Assembly: GCA_015501585.1 (NCBI GenBank)
Contig: JADNRY010000036.1
Coordinates: 310,001 to 374,000, forward strand
Direction of reading: 5' to 3'
DNA: 64,000 nucleotides
Source of the DNA: Rhodocollybia butyracea
Taxonomy: Eukaryota > Basidiomycota > Agaricomycetes > Agaricales > Omphalotaceae
Part shown: positions 1 to 11,664 of the stretch, piece by piece
Position numbering within the stretch: the first letter of the stretch is position 1
Layout of the letters: the number at the start of each line of letters is the position of its first letter
Position numbers and translations under genes: made by a program
Notes under the pieces: model-generated
The model's input: the letters and a program-made list of their open reading frames with translations, nothing else
The model's database searches: none
Told to the model about the DNA's origin: nothing

Positions 1-1133
1 TGGCGCTTGCAGAAAGGACTATACAGTCTTAAGCAATCTGGCAGACAATAATACCTTGAACTCAATGCGAAGCTGGAATCCATTGGGTTCAAACGAACAG
101 AGTCCGACTGGAGTGTTTACGTCTGCTACGAAGGTGAAAACAGGTCTATCATAACAACAAGTGTTGACGACATGCTCATCAGGTCTAAGCCAAAAACCAA
201 ATCAGACCGAGTCATTGAACAACTGCATTCCCTATTTGACATCACTGACAATGGTGAACCTACCTTCCACCTTGGTTGTGGGATCACCCGTGACAGAGCA
301 AACAGGACAATCAGACTCGACCAACGTGCCTACACCGAATCAATCCTTCGCGAGTTTGGATTTGATAACTCCAAAGCAGTCTCCACTCCCATGGATCCTG
401 GAACCCGCCTTTTTCCCTCACAGAACAACTTACACCAGAACAGCAAGCAATTGTCAAGATGTTTCCTTACACAGCCATTGTCGGAAAATCCATGTACCTC
501 TGCACTTGTTCAAGGCCCGACATCGCTAAGTTATACTGTCAGGGAACTAGCAAGGTTCATGTCCAGCTATGGACCTGTGCACGTTGCGGCAGCCAAACAT
601 CTCCTTCGATATCTAAAAGGAACGATCTCCTACTCCCTTTGGCTGGGAAGGAACAGACTACTCTACCCTCTCTTCCGCGCGCTATCCGACTCAGATTGGG
701 GAATGGGAGAAGACTGAAAATCTGTCTCAGGATTCATTATTCTTATGAATGGCTCTCCACTCTCATGGAGTTCGAAACAGCAATCTGTAGTAGCCCTATC
801 TTCATGTGAAGCTGAATATCTCGCCACGACACACTGCGCCAAAGATATCCTTTGGTTCAGAAATTTCTTTGCCGAATTAGGTTTTCCTCAGAAAGCTCCT
901 ACTTCCTTATTTTGCAACAATCAAGGAACCATCGCATGTAGGCACGACCCCCATGCTCACAGCAGAATGAAACATATTTCAATTTGAGAGCACTTCATCC
1001 GTGATTGTATTGTCAAACATCTTATTGATGTCGTTTATGTCTCCAACAAAGGGAATGTTGCTGACATTTTCACGAAACCCCTCCATCAAACAATGCACAA
1101 CCAATGGGTCAAGATGCTCGGCCTAGACATCAG
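1..1133 (+). pseudogene. Ty1/copia polyprotein 3' part (reverse transcriptase and RNase H), broken
   Basis: The window opens inside a Copia polyprotein. Seen in order: the SLKQSG segment of reverse transcriptase, TSVDDML at about 160-177 where a copia RT normally has YVDD, LDQRAYTESILREFGF, then (after frame changes near 430 and 540) ARFMSSYGPVHVAAAKHLLRYLKG, and an RNase H domain with SSKQQSVVALSSCEAEYLA (about 769-828) and NVADIFTKPLH near 1058-1090. In-frame stops lie near 49, at 715-717 and at 985-987; the last two are TGA where family members usually have arginine. The Y-to-S change at the polymerase motif, the stops and the frameshifts make it non-functional. The 5' part lies outside the window. 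Confidence 0.93.
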
Positions 1134-1135
1134 TC

Positions 1136-1390
1136 AAGGGGGGGTGTTAGATGTTGACTTCACACCTTAGGCCAAAGCGCCTCTTACTTTCCTAATCGGA
1201 CTATATTGACTTATTGACTTATCATCCTGGTCCGAAGAGAAGCCCCTATCGGTTCTCTCTTTGTACCTGGTGAGTTATAACGGACAATTGGATGTTACTC
1301 TATTTAACCTATTGGTTCTCTCTTCATACCAGAAATACATTTGTCCTAAACATTATCGCTCCTAAGAAAGAGTTTGTTACCCAAGTCAGA
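1136..1390 (+). mobile_element. Copia polypurine tract and start of 3' LTR
   Basis: A purine run (AAGGGGGGG, 1136-1144) follows the end of the copia RNase H and is directly followed by TGTTAG, as expected for a polypurine tract and an LTR beginning with TG. The internal phrase TTGGTTCTCTC and its near copy (1248-1260, 1311-1322) suggest LTR-type sequence. I could not find a matching 5' LTR in the window, so the right edge is a guess. Confidence 0.5.
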
Positions 1391-2519
1391 GACAAAGGGG
1401 TTATTTGAATGCTTTCTTTTTACAGGTATGGGCGTGAGTTGTATCATTCGTTGAAAGCAAGTAATTTTGTTGATTAGCACAGTGATCCTTCAACTTGGGA
1501 TCTTCAAAATCTATCGGAGCTTATAGGTATGGATGTAGTACAAGTTAGAGTGAGTGGATGTATGTTTATATTGTTGTTATGATGTAACTGATGTTTTGGC
1601 CAGAGATGGTTTAGAGTACGTTGGGGTGTGCTGTGATATCGGAGGTGATTTAGTGTTGATTGACATGTAGAATCGGCGGCAGAATGCAAAATTAGAGAAA
1701 TTGAAAGAAGCAAACATTGATACAGCGGGTAAGAAGCAAGTTTGAAGTATTTTCTATGATAGTTATCAACGGAGTTTTTTAGGATCCGCTTGGACGACTT
1801 TACCGGATTGTGGATGGTTTACGCTACCAGCAGGGATGTTGAATTCAGGCTTGAAGTTGTTGACTCAAAATTTTGGTGGTGGGTTGGATAGTGTTCAAAG
1901 TTATTATTTTCGGGGAAGTAGTGATACTTTGTCGTTAAATGTTTCTCAAGGTGGGTGAAGGAGATTTTGATGGTGTTGTTTGCGTTTAACATAATATTTC
2001 ATGGTTTGTTTAGAAGAAGGAGCTGTACAACAGTCTTCTTTGTTGACTGTGATGGTGGATAAAGTTGGATGTATAAATGAAGCCTCAGATGGTATGGCTG
2101 TGGTACCTACTTGCATTGAAGGAGATGGTGGGTTAAGGTCAGTGGTTGAAGTTCCACCATGTACGCTTGAGCCTGCGCCAATATGGAAGCCCTCTTACTT
2201 TAATACTGTTCCCAAAGAGTGGCATTTTATTGATAGGTCTCATTCTCATTGTGTTTCTATTGTGTGAAAGGGGCGATTATCAGGTACTTGGTTCGTAGTT
2301 GTACTCGATGTAGCAACGACAAAGTTGCTTGTTCATTTATGCATGATAGTTTGTTTCTTTAAATTTCATTGTATTATATCATTTTAATTAATTAGTTGTC
2401 TAATGGTAATGGATCAGTGAGAACTAGGAAGAACTTCAGGCGGCCCCGGGGTTGTGGGACCAATCAGGTCCAAGAATAGGGGTGAGCTCCTCCAAGGCTG
2501 TGGACAGGAACGGCCACAA
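1391..2519. other. Unassigned sequence with decayed coding traces
   Basis: No recognisable gene. Short open stretches occur on the plus strand, for example 2001-2267 (88 codons, ending near EWHFIDRSHSHCVSIV), which resemble remnants of coding sequence, but no family is recognised and no intact frame spans the region. 2436-2519 is GC-richer and leads into repeat R1 copy A. Confidence 0.4.
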
Positions 2520-4790
2520 CCGCTATTAGGCCTAAAATCGGCCTAAGGTGTGTAACCGTACATTTTGACACTTTGTACGTGTTATACAATGCAATAAGAG
2601 AGTTATACGGAGCCCGAACGTGATAGCTGTTGCCGAGGCAAAGAACTTAACAATAATACTCAGCGAGCCGTGAAGGTACGCCCACAAGCGTAGCCTAGAG
2701 CCAAGCTAGCGAGGATACCTGGGCTGCCCGGAGATGTAACGCTAGATCGTCAATCTAGTTATACCCAAAGAGTGTAGACTCTCTAAACTACAGGACATCT
2801 CGAAGCGGGATAAGTACTAAGCCAACGCGTTACTCGAGGGAAGGAATTATGAGGGAAGGCATCCCTCGCACTAAGACCCCAACGAGCTATGTTAAGATGT
2901 GGACTTTACAGTCCGTAACAATGGACCAGAACGATCCCGAGGAAACCGTAGAGATCTATTCGCGGCACTGGTCGCGACCGTGAGGACGGTAGAAACATGC
3001 TTAGCAGTCCTACGGAAGCTACGCGCCGGGATAGCCTTGGCAAATCGAAACATTTGATCTTAGAAATCATACACGGAAGGTCTTATCTGTTAAAGCCAAC
3101 TATCGGGAATCACTTGTACATACTCAGCACAGTTGCTCAAGATTATCATAGGTGGTGTGGCTGGAAAGCTAGATAACAGGCCTTCTCGAGAGAATGTTAA
3201 TCACACTCAGGATGGATAGAACTATCCAAGGAATAGAATGAAACTCACCCAAGGGAAACCGGGCGGCGAGTGATCATGAAGCGTAAAGGTACTCCTGACC
3301 CCGGAGAATTGTGGAGTAATCGGAGAAACCTCGCTCGGATCAAAACAATCTAAAAACTATGTTAATCCTCACAAAATCATATTTTACCTCTGATATATAC
3401 CCAAGAATGGACTATTTCTTTATTGTGTGTACCATATATAGGCTGGAGTTTCCTTTCCGAGCCAGATTCCTCTGTTCCACTCTCTTTCCGTCTCTCTCCG
3501 TATCTGTTTCATCTATTTTTTGTATTAAACTCTCTCTACTCAGTATATAAGCCAGATATATTTATTCAATAAGACAAGTTACCTGCCACCTCCCCTGTAC
3601 GAGATTGGTTGTGTTCCTTCACCTCAAAGTTTCTTGCCCTCAACTTGACTGCTAAGACCAGTGCTCCGTAGAACGTCCCCTCGGGACTAGTAGCATGACG
3701 CCTCCTGACTTGGTTATCTTTAGAAAGTAATAAACTTCACGAAGTTACTTGCCACCTCCCCTGTACGAGATTGGTTGTGGTTTCTTCACCTCAGAGGATC
3801 TTTCCCTCGATTTGTATGTTAGGAAGTGAGCTCCGTAGAACGTCCTCGGGACTAGTAGCGTGACGCTTCTCTACTTGATTACGAGTTGGTTGTTAGTTTC
3901 TTCACCTAGTAAGTAGCTGGTCACCTCTCTACGTGTTCCCGCGGAGAAGTGTTAGTTGCTTCACGAAGTTGTTAGCCAGTCTCGACGCTTTACCGTGGAG
4001 TGACTGATAGTTTCTTCAAGGAGTTTGATTTACTGTCATATTACTTGCTCGACGGAATTTGGCCTGTAATAGAATTTCACAAACTTCCTTTGGCCCACTT
4101 GAGAATCTGATCGAGTCTTGAGCGTGTGAGTTCCCTCGAACTCCAGGTCAATCTTAAATCTAGTTGCTTCCTTAGAGGGGACGGTTTCTAGTAAGGAATT
4201 ATTTGGCTTCAGAGTGAGGGTTCCTTAGTCAACTTCCCTGTGAAGTTAGGCAAGCCACTAAGATTGTGGTACGAGTTCCTAGTGATTAAGTTCACTCACA
4301 ATATCGTAGCTTGGCCCAGAGTTTGGTCGAGGACTTTACGGCGTCACAGCAGCTAGTGCCAGAGTTTGCCTAGGGTTGTTGACAAACCTCGAGATTACTA
4401 TTCTAGCTAGAGCCAGAGTTTGCCTAGGAGAATCTTAGTTTCGTTGTATTGGTTTTGGTTTTGATTATTTGGTTTTGGACACATACGCATTATTGGTTTT
4501 GGTTTGGTTATATTGATTCAGACATCCCGACGTTCCCTCGTACACTTGTACACCCCAACTAGTCTTCTCTCGACTTAGTTCTAAGAGTTGTCTAAGCTTA
4601 GTTACCCACGTTAGCGCTACAGTCTTGAACCTGGAGCAGTCACACGCGTACATCCGATATTACAAGACTTTCCCTTGGGGAATCTCTGACAACCCGTACA
4701 TATCAATAGTCTGGTTAGGTGCGGTAGTGTTTTTGTTAGGTTGTTTTATAGCACCTTTTGCATACCTACACGTAAATACCCAAATACCGC
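2520..4790 (+). repeat. Repeat family R1, copy A (about 2.3 kb, noncoding)
   Basis: It starts at CGCTATTAGGCCTAAA and ends at CGTAAATACCCAAATA. The same sequence recurs inverted at 42225-44015 and, more diverged, at 19235-22635. It has no convincing ORF. A TATA-like element (CCATATATAGGC near 3430) is followed by a pyrimidine-rich stretch, as in a retroelement promoter. I could not find TG..CA ends, terminal inverted repeats or a TSD, so the class (LARD, long LTR or other) is unresolved. Confidence 0.8.
3581..3895 (+). repeat. 166-bp tandem duplication inside R1 copy A
   Basis: The phrase CCACCTCCCCTGTACGAGAT occurs twice at a spacing of 166 bp. Each copy is followed by CTCCGTAGAACGTCC and GGGACTAGTAGC. 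R1 copy B lacks most of one unit, which explains part of its shorter length. Confidence 0.75.
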
Positions 4791-5248
4791 ACATGAGTGG
4801 CAGCTTTGACCGCGACAACCAGGGCTCTGCCCTGGACATGACAATCACCGTTGGGGTTAAAGGAAATGAAAATTGATGTGGTCCCATTTAGAAACAAAGA
4901 CAGCTTGAGGTCTTCCATCACACGGCTTAGATAATCAATGCTCTCCAGGTCATCCGCTGTGTAGTTGACCGGAACAGGGAGCCGCAACAGGACATCCACC
5001 AGGTTACCCACCCAGGCTGAATGGCCAGAGTGTACCAAGGAGAACAAGTACGCCAAGGCACTGGATACAATGCGGATGGGTGGAAGAGACAGGAGAGATT
5101 GAAGATACGTTAATGCAAGGTTCAGGTGGCGATATTGCACTGGTCCCATCGCCAGTTTTGTAAAAAGGAAACCCAGAACCGACCAACTGCCAACACCCAG
5201 GAGCCGCCCATGGTGTTTTACGCGTGCGGCGGGCATTTTTTCTGGCAT
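4791..5248 (-). pseudogene. Unrecognised ORF cut by R1 copy A
   Basis: An open frame begins at 5248 (MPEKMPAARVKHHG) and runs into the edge of repeat R1 copy A at about 4790, where its stop is supplied by repeat sequence. The protein is moderately hydrophobic in the middle (leucine- and valine-rich), with no motif I recognise. The frame may be the 5' part of a gene interrupted by R1. Function unknown. Confidence 0.35.
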
Positions 5249-5684
5249 TTTTTGGCGGTAACAAAGGAGATGTAGATACTTACTTGTTCATTGAATGTTT
5301 GGCGGCATGATGTTATCCCTGGTAATTTTGTTGTCAGGTAACATCCCCAATCTGTGATATTTTGAAACGGTTGAGTTGTGGAGCGAGTTCGTTAAAGGTG
5401 AGTTTTAGTATTGGAGAAAAGAAAAGTGATAGTTGTACATGTTGTTAATCCTTGTAGTTGAAGGAGTGTATATGAATGTATTACAGTATTTACTAAGTAC
5501 GCTGTTTTTCGAGAGAATATGTAGTGCTTAGCTTGGTACACCTGTGTAGGAAATTAGTAAGATCATTGAAGGTGATAAATTGTAATAACATAACTTCAAC
5601 GATAAGTAGAATTGTTGTTGGTATTACGAGAGAGTGACTAAGATGAAGGGGTTGTACTTCATTGTTTCCACATGTATCAGTCGA

Positions 5685-6507
5685 GACCATGGTTTACTCC
5701 TTCAATTAATTTGTCAAAAGTATCAGTTCCTGCTGAAAATAAAGCTGCAAGATAGGTGTTTTTGTATCTTTGTTGGATTTGTTTCCAAGAACTCCAGCGT
5801 TTCTCCATAAAGCGCTCATGGGCACGAATCAGGAAAATGTTGTGATCATCGTGCAAGCAGAGGATGAAGTATAATCAATTAGTGTGAAAAAGGAGCGTGA
5901 GTACAAGGGCTCTTCTGTAGTAAGAGTTGGCTGGAAGGAAAGTCCCTGAGCCTAAGACAGGAGTGTGAAGTGGTGGAGAACCTATGGCAAGGCATGGTAC
6001 TCATTTGATTCAATGGGGTAGGCACTCGGGTGGTATGCGCTGCAGTGCCACTTGAGGTGGCAAGATCTGCTCTGTGTTACTGGTAGGGGCATGATAAACT
6101 TGTTGTGGTTCGTCAAAGAAAATCGATCCTGTTAAATGATCATCGAGAGGATCGGCAGCATAATATCCCTGTTTCCACTTCTCCCAGATTTCTAAAGAGG
6201 GGAGGTTTTGTAAATGGCTATAGTGAATAGGTGCGGATGCGGTTGAAATATAGGAAGAGGAGGTTTGGAAGACATGTGACTCCGTTAATGTAGGAGATGT
6301 GTTGAAGAGCGAAGCGTTGGACGGTGGGTAGCACGCGGATATGTTAGGCGGAACTTCAGCAGATGCTAGAGTATTATTGGATGCATTGGTGGTGGAATCA
6401 TCATTTGTACCGGATAGTGAAGCAGACTCTATGTCAGTCAATGTGGCAGATTGGTTAATGAGGTCGACAGTGAGAGTCCGTGAGTTGGTGTCGCTGATAA
6501 GCTTCAA
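5685..6507 (-). pseudogene. Unrecognised gene, copy 2 of a tandem pair
   Basis: The 5' exon is the frame starting at 6507 (MKLISDTNSRTLTVD). It is serine/threonine/asparagine-rich in its first half and ends near 6010 with a proline-rich tail. After about 130 nt of likely intron, a second exon at about 5880-5700 reads YFILCLHDDHNIFLIRAH, then WSSWKQIQQRY and ALFSAGTDTFDKLIEG. This second exon aligns with 8145-7980 (FLIRAN, ALFSAAG), so the two loci are diverged copies of one gene. No known domain is recognised, and a complete spliced frame could not be confirmed. Confidence 0.45.
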
Positions 6508-7563
6508 CCCAAGTGAATTATGAGATCAGTGGAGTACGGAAGAAAAGCGCACCTCAGAATTATTGTCAGGTGTTTCATTTGTTGACAGTGTCCGTGGAAC
6601 AAGCAGGAGTCTACTGCCACAGTTTTGGATAGAAGTCGGTGTCTCAGGAGAGAGTTGGGTCTGTTTGGAGTGGTTCATTTTAGTAGCAGGAAGATGAAAG
6701 AGAAAAAAAAAGTTCAGTTCGTCAAAGAAGAGTTGATAAAGATGGGGGGGGGAGGGAAGAGGGAGAAAGTTGTCGTTGTTTTTCATCCTAGAGTATTCAA
6801 GAAGTAAAATTAAGTGGTGTATCCTTTTTTGGATGTGATTACTACGAAATTCAGTATGCTCCGTTGAATTAATCGTCGAGTTTTTTCTTTCGTGCGCCAT
6901 TGTTGTTGTTGTTGTTCTTTTATTTGTTTGTTTAAGGTACCTATGATTTATGTTTGGAGTTTGTGTACTAATGTTGCGTTGAGTACAATACAAAGTCTTC
7001 CGCAGAAGAAGTGGTAAGTAGGGATGGTTTTACAAGGGGTGGTTCAAAGGTATGCATAATCCCCACAGTCGGAATCTCCTGGTGTGCTGGGGCAATGTAG
7101 TTGTGTACTCTTGATAACAACCTGTGCTCAATGGGGATACAGCTCCCGAAATAAACTAATGGAATAGATTACATCATCATAGTGAGGATAGAGGGTTTTT
7201 TGGTAACAGATTGAGGACGAACGGTGTAGTTTTCGGTGACTGTAAATCAATGGATATCATGTCTAGTAGGAAATTCGACAGAATGGCGTGTATATTCAAG
7301 AAATAGTTGGATCGCCATGGAAGGAGGACATCCCGCACGATCTATATATGGCTGTTGTAGCTCAGGCACGTTGTCATTCTATATTTCTCAGCAATGCATG
7401 GAAGAAGAAGGGCATGGTCTTAGCACATAGAAGATGGGCAAGTTCAACCTTCAGACCAAGTTACAAATTTGGGTTAGGTAGTGTAAGCGGTGAAGTAGAG
7501 GGATGGTGTTGTCGTGGAGCAAGCTTTTTGTTTGTGGAAAGGCAACACATAACAATCCACGAC
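6508..7563. other. Gap between the two copies of the unrecognised gene
   Basis: No supported gene. There are low-complexity runs: polypurine near 6694-6770 with a run of eight G, and TTG repeats near 6901-6920. Short open frames on both strands overlap each other and lack any motif. Confidence 0.4.
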
Positions 7564-8766
7564 TTACGATTCGAGGTCTGAGTTGAGTACTTCATAGTTG
7601 GTGAGATTTCGTGCTTGGGATCGTTCTGATAAGTAATTTAATTGTTGGAGAGCCAGCATCTCTGCAAAGATTTTAACCTGTAGCGCAAAATCCATCAGTA
7701 ATAATAATTTGAATTTGGAAATTATAACATATGGACCTCGATTACTTATAGAATTACAGGCTTGGCGATCGTTCAATGGCCGAAGAACTGGTTGTGGGCC
7801 CCCCCAAGATACTTTGGAACCAGTGTCTTGGTCATGTCCAGATTCGCTTTGGAATTTTTAATGGATTAGTTGAGGTGAATGTACCCACCACGCTCCCCCT
7901 CTACACCACTTCCAAGCCTCTGTCTCATGGAATTGTATGTTCTCGATCTCCCAATCTCGCCACTTTTGCTGTCGGCAAATTCCCTCCAACCTTTGCTCCA
8001 GCATGCTTCCTGCGGCTGAGAACAAAGCTTTAAAAGTCTCTCGTCCGTACATATCCCTCATTTGGTCTCAGCTACTCCAGCATCGATCCATCCAACTTTT
8101 GTTAGCACGAATAAGAAACATGTCTCAACCTCCATGAAGACAGAGCACATAGTGAGTGCCATTGTCTTGAAAAATCAGGGTTAACACCATGCCTCATCCG
8201 TTGTAGATTCCGGCAGGGATCAAAGTGTCCGTAGTCAGTGTGAAAGGTAAGAGTAAGTTATGTTTGATGGCTAGGCAACGGATATCGCGAATCTGATAGG
8301 GGACAAATTCTGGGTCAACTTCCTGAAGAGTTCCTTCCTGGGGAATGTATTGACAGTATTTATGAAAAGAAGTGCGATACCAGCCTAAATCAAGATCGCC
8401 AAATAGGACCCGTTTGACATGAAGGTCCTGGGGGTCGGTGGCGGGCTGAGCGAGTAGAAAGTTTTCATAGTCCTCTGCAGGAGTCAAGTTGTACATATAT
8501 TTAAGTTCAATGGCGGTTATGGGTACTTGAATTGCATCAAAAATGCGCAGGTACTCCGCAACATCAGCCTCCATAGGTTCAGTAGGAGTGACGAAGATTG
8601 ATTCCAAGTCGGTAGTAACTAGATGTCCCATTTCTCCTCCTTCAGAAGTTCCTTGTTCGAAAACTGGTGTAGTGGTTCTTTGGGTCGACGTGACCATGGT
8701 GCCAGTAGATTTGCTGATAGTAATAGAAGATTTAGACGGTATTACCATGATGCCGGGGGATGACAT
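7564..8766 (-). pseudogene. Unrecognised gene, copy 1 of a tandem pair
   Basis: The first exon starts at 8766 (MSSPGIMVIPSKSS) and ends about 8194. It is acidic in the middle (DLESIFVTPTEPMEADVAEY), with later aromatic segments (DLGWYRTSFHKYCQYI). After a likely intron, 8145-7860 reads HYVLCLHGG, a TGA, then MFLIRAN, WSS, another TGA, MRDMYGRETFKALFSA and IENIQFHETEAWKWCRGGAWW. Another open piece lies at 7776-7564. The two TGAs fall inside the block conserved with copy 2, so this copy looks dead. Possibly an old mobile-element or lineage-specific gene; function unknown. Confidence 0.45.
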
Positions 8767-9360
8767 GGTGGTAAAATTCTGGGAGATGTGATAAAATTTT
8801 TAGTTCTTTATATATGGGCGGGCAGGATCTCGTGCACCACGTCTAGATTGGGTTGTGACTCTGTTCTTCTTATTTTTAAATCTATCATCGGGGTTCTTTT
8901 TTCAGTGTCATTCTGACTCCAGCATTTTTCCAGATTTCAGCGGGGTTTGATTTATACCGTTGTACCCCTCCTGATGAGGAAGTGATCTCGAGAGATATGG
9001 GTTAACAGTTGATAGGCTGCCAAAGGCACGTTGAAATGAGCACCAGCTATTTCTTTTAAACAATAAGCTTTTCCATGGGTGAGTTTCACCACTTCGTACA
9101 AACCAAAATATTGGCGATCTTTGCCGCCTTAACTCGTGGTGGTGTTGGCATTTTGTACTAATATAAATTCAGCTGCAGAGTATTACTGTGGTATTAATCT
9201 CTTGCTCAATCTCTGCTCAAATTATGTATCTCGGCCGCTCTCGCTATAACTGCCACGTGTATCTGTATTTGGAATATTGGTTTGTGCAGTAATTCAGTGG
9301 TATTTATGCCCGAGTAAAATCTCCCCAGCAGAACAGTAGCTTCAATGAACAAGTCAAAAG
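8767..9360. other. Sequence left of the palindrome
   Basis: No gene or repeat recognised. The frame that enters the palindrome from this side (down to 9206) carries CAP-H residues only to the right of about 9400; the rest is intron and unrelated sequence. Confidence 0.4.
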
Positions 9361-9403
9361 GTACTACCAAGGTAAATATGAATTGAGGCAATCTTACCTT
9401 GAG

Positions 9404-11589
9404 GTCCCATATGTTGCCAATTTTTGTGTCTACAGAGTCACCAGCTAACAAAGAGGTTGCATTGTTCTCGAGTTTAAGGCCTTGTTCATTGGCGAGATGA
9501 AGAAGACAAATGAAGCAAAAGCTGGTGCTAATTTCCACCATCTTGTCCCAAGGATAAGATCTTTGGAGGTTGGAGATGACAGAGGTGAACTGCCGAGCCT
9601 CCGTGGGATTTACAGGCTCAGGAACATCATCATCATCATCAACATCCTAGTCAGGATAAAAATCCATTTGAATCAAAGAGAAGTAGAGAGATTATTTCAT
9701 GACTGACCATGTCTTCAGCATTCTTCTTGGGAGTAAGCTCATCAATGTTCAACCCTTTCCAGATGTTCTCCTTCAGCTTCCTAAGGTCAACTTGTTTGGC
9801 CTGTTTTGAAAACCTGACAGCTTCAGGTTTAACTCTCCGCGTCTGACCTTGTGCAACGGCAAGGAGATCCTGTTCTCCTGGATCAACAGGACCACTTCCT
9901 TCACCACCATTGCCGTCGTAAGCATCATCAAAACCAGGTTCATCATCATAGTTGTCATGAAAGAATTGTGTGTTAAATGGAATAGCATCACCAGCGGCAT
10001 CTTTTGAGCACAATGAATACACTGGAATGATCTTCCAAGGAATTTAAACGCACTATTGTCCATGTCATCATTGTTACAGCCAGGAGCTTGATCAGCCACG
10101 GCTTGTGCCCAAAAGTTTTCATCAACTTTGCCTTCCATGTTTGTAGGAGCTGGTGCCTGTTGGCCACACATCTTGAGCTATCATAAAAAAAGTTAAGAGT
10201 GGTCTCATTTGAAGAAGCCAAAATAGGACTGACTGAGAATTTGGGCTTTAAGAACAGTGTAACAAGCTGGCGACTGGAGAAATGCATATCATCAGGAAGG
10301 CAATGGTTATCCCTTTTCTTTTCGTCCTTTGTCTTGCGCTTTTTTGCAGTGGCACTCGTTCCAGCCATATTAATTGAAGCACCTTTACCTGGTGGGGCAA
10401 ACAGCTCCTTGGCAATGGTCTTCCATGATTTATTGGGATTGAGGGGGGTAAGAAAGTCAATCCGGTTTGGCTCCTTCTTCTCCTTGTGTGGCTTGGTGGC
10501 TTTCGCAGCTGGATTGGCATTGCCTACTTGGAGAGTGAGTGTATTTCAGGTGAAAAAAACAAAAACACACTTCGACGGACTGGTTTCCTCATTTTCCAGT
10601 GCTTGGGACCAGCCCAATTTTGCACAAAGTTCTTGTCAAAATAGTCCGTCATACCTCCTCCGTCCTCATCATTCATTGTGAGCATCAGATCTCTTTGGTT
10701 TGGGGCATTGCGAGGATTGAATGGAACAAATGGACCTCCACCTTGGCCATCACCTGGTGGACCAACAGACCCATTCAAATTGCTGTCGCCAAAATCATCC
10801 TGGTCCATCATGCCCATACCTCCCCCATAATTGTCACCACCTGTATCATCACCAGCAAAGAAATCTTTGCCAGCAGGGGCATTGGCCATTGCCACAAAGG
10901 CATCTATGCCGTCATTGCCATTGTTGTCTGCCATGGTGTTGTCTTGGAAGAAGGTAGTTTCATTGGTGGCCAAGAGGTCTTGGGCAAAACAGAAATTGGA
11001 GAGCTCCTGGGAAATGACTTTACTCTTAAGCACGTCAAGGTTGGGAAAGAATTGAGCTGTAAGTAGAATGTTCAATGAAAACAATCATATAAAAGAAACG
11101 AGGTACAAACCACGTAGTTGGGTCAGGTCAATTAAATCTTCGGGCTCCTCAAAATTCCCCTCTTCTTCTTCAGCCTTACTCATGGAATCACTTGCATCAA
11201 AGACAATGTGTAAAGTTCCATCCTGGCCAACACCCAAACTCAAGTGGTTCATGAGTAGGCCCTGAGCGCCTCCCTCATCAAAATCCGTGCGGGTTTTTTT
11301 GGAAGAGAGGATCAATGCTAAATTCTAAATTGGGTTTCTTATTTTTCAGTTGCGCGGTGTCGACAAGTTGAGTAGTGCGACGTGTAGCTCTCTTCTTCTT
11401 TTCCTTGTTCAGTTCTCTATCAGGATCATCCAAGGCTGCATCATCATTGTCATCGTTGTTGATATTACCACCAGATGCTAGGTTGGAGACAAGTTTGGCT
11501 GTTTCACTGCCTACACTGTTGACACGGCTGGTCCAAATCTTGACACAACCGTTGAGCCTGCACGAAGCACGTTGAAAGTTGATCAAATC
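9404..11589 (-). pseudogene. Condensin subunit CAP-H/Barren (Brn1), left-arm copy, truncated
   Basis: CAP-H is the kleisin of condensin I, bridging the SMC2/SMC4 heads. The frame starts at a truncated exon with INFQRASCRLNGCVKIWTSR, a CAP-H hallmark, then SIDPLFQK, DFDEGGAQGLLMNHLSLG, AQFFPNLDVLKSK, an acidic glycine-rich linker, GPKHWKMRK, RIDFLTPLNPNKSWK, and the C-terminal STSFCFICLLHLANEQGL. Introns of about 50-60 nt are retained, so the copy arose at DNA level. The N-terminal region of the family (about 100 residues) is missing. A run of seven T (seven A in sense) at 11294-11300 shifts the frame right after DPLFQK. The copy ends in the last intron, losing the last exon that the right arm keeps. 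Confidence 0.9.
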
Positions 11590-11635
11590 CGATTCTCATG
11601 TTTACAAGCTGGTCACTATGGTGTACCTCAGGTCA
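11582..11635 (+). other. Displaced Dnmt1 motif fragment at the CAP-H/Dnmt1 junction
   Basis: About 50 bp here match 13180-13233 with few differences. The shared part includes TACAAGCTGGTCACTATGG and encodes LQAGHYGVPQ, a block near methyltransferase motif IX. Here it sits 5' of the BAH exons, the reverse of normal gene order, and directly abuts the truncated CAP-H exon. The match ends in the CAP-H sequence around GATTTGAT, suggesting a microhomology join. Confidence 0.75.
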
Positions 11636-11664
11636 AAACAAATTTTTTTTTTTTTTTTTTACAG

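Noticed and set aside
2520..4790. R1 copy A as a simple solo LTR
   Set aside because: Neither TG..CA ends nor a 4-6-bp duplication could be found at any of the three copies.
9206..9541. Open frame on the minus strand extending left of the palindrome
   Set aside because: Its extra residues are intron read-through of CAP-H followed by unrelated sequence.
10599..11066. Long plus-strand frames across the CAP-H exons (and their mirrors at 16341-16808)
   Set aside because: They are antisense shadows of the acidic, glycine-rich CAP-H linker.
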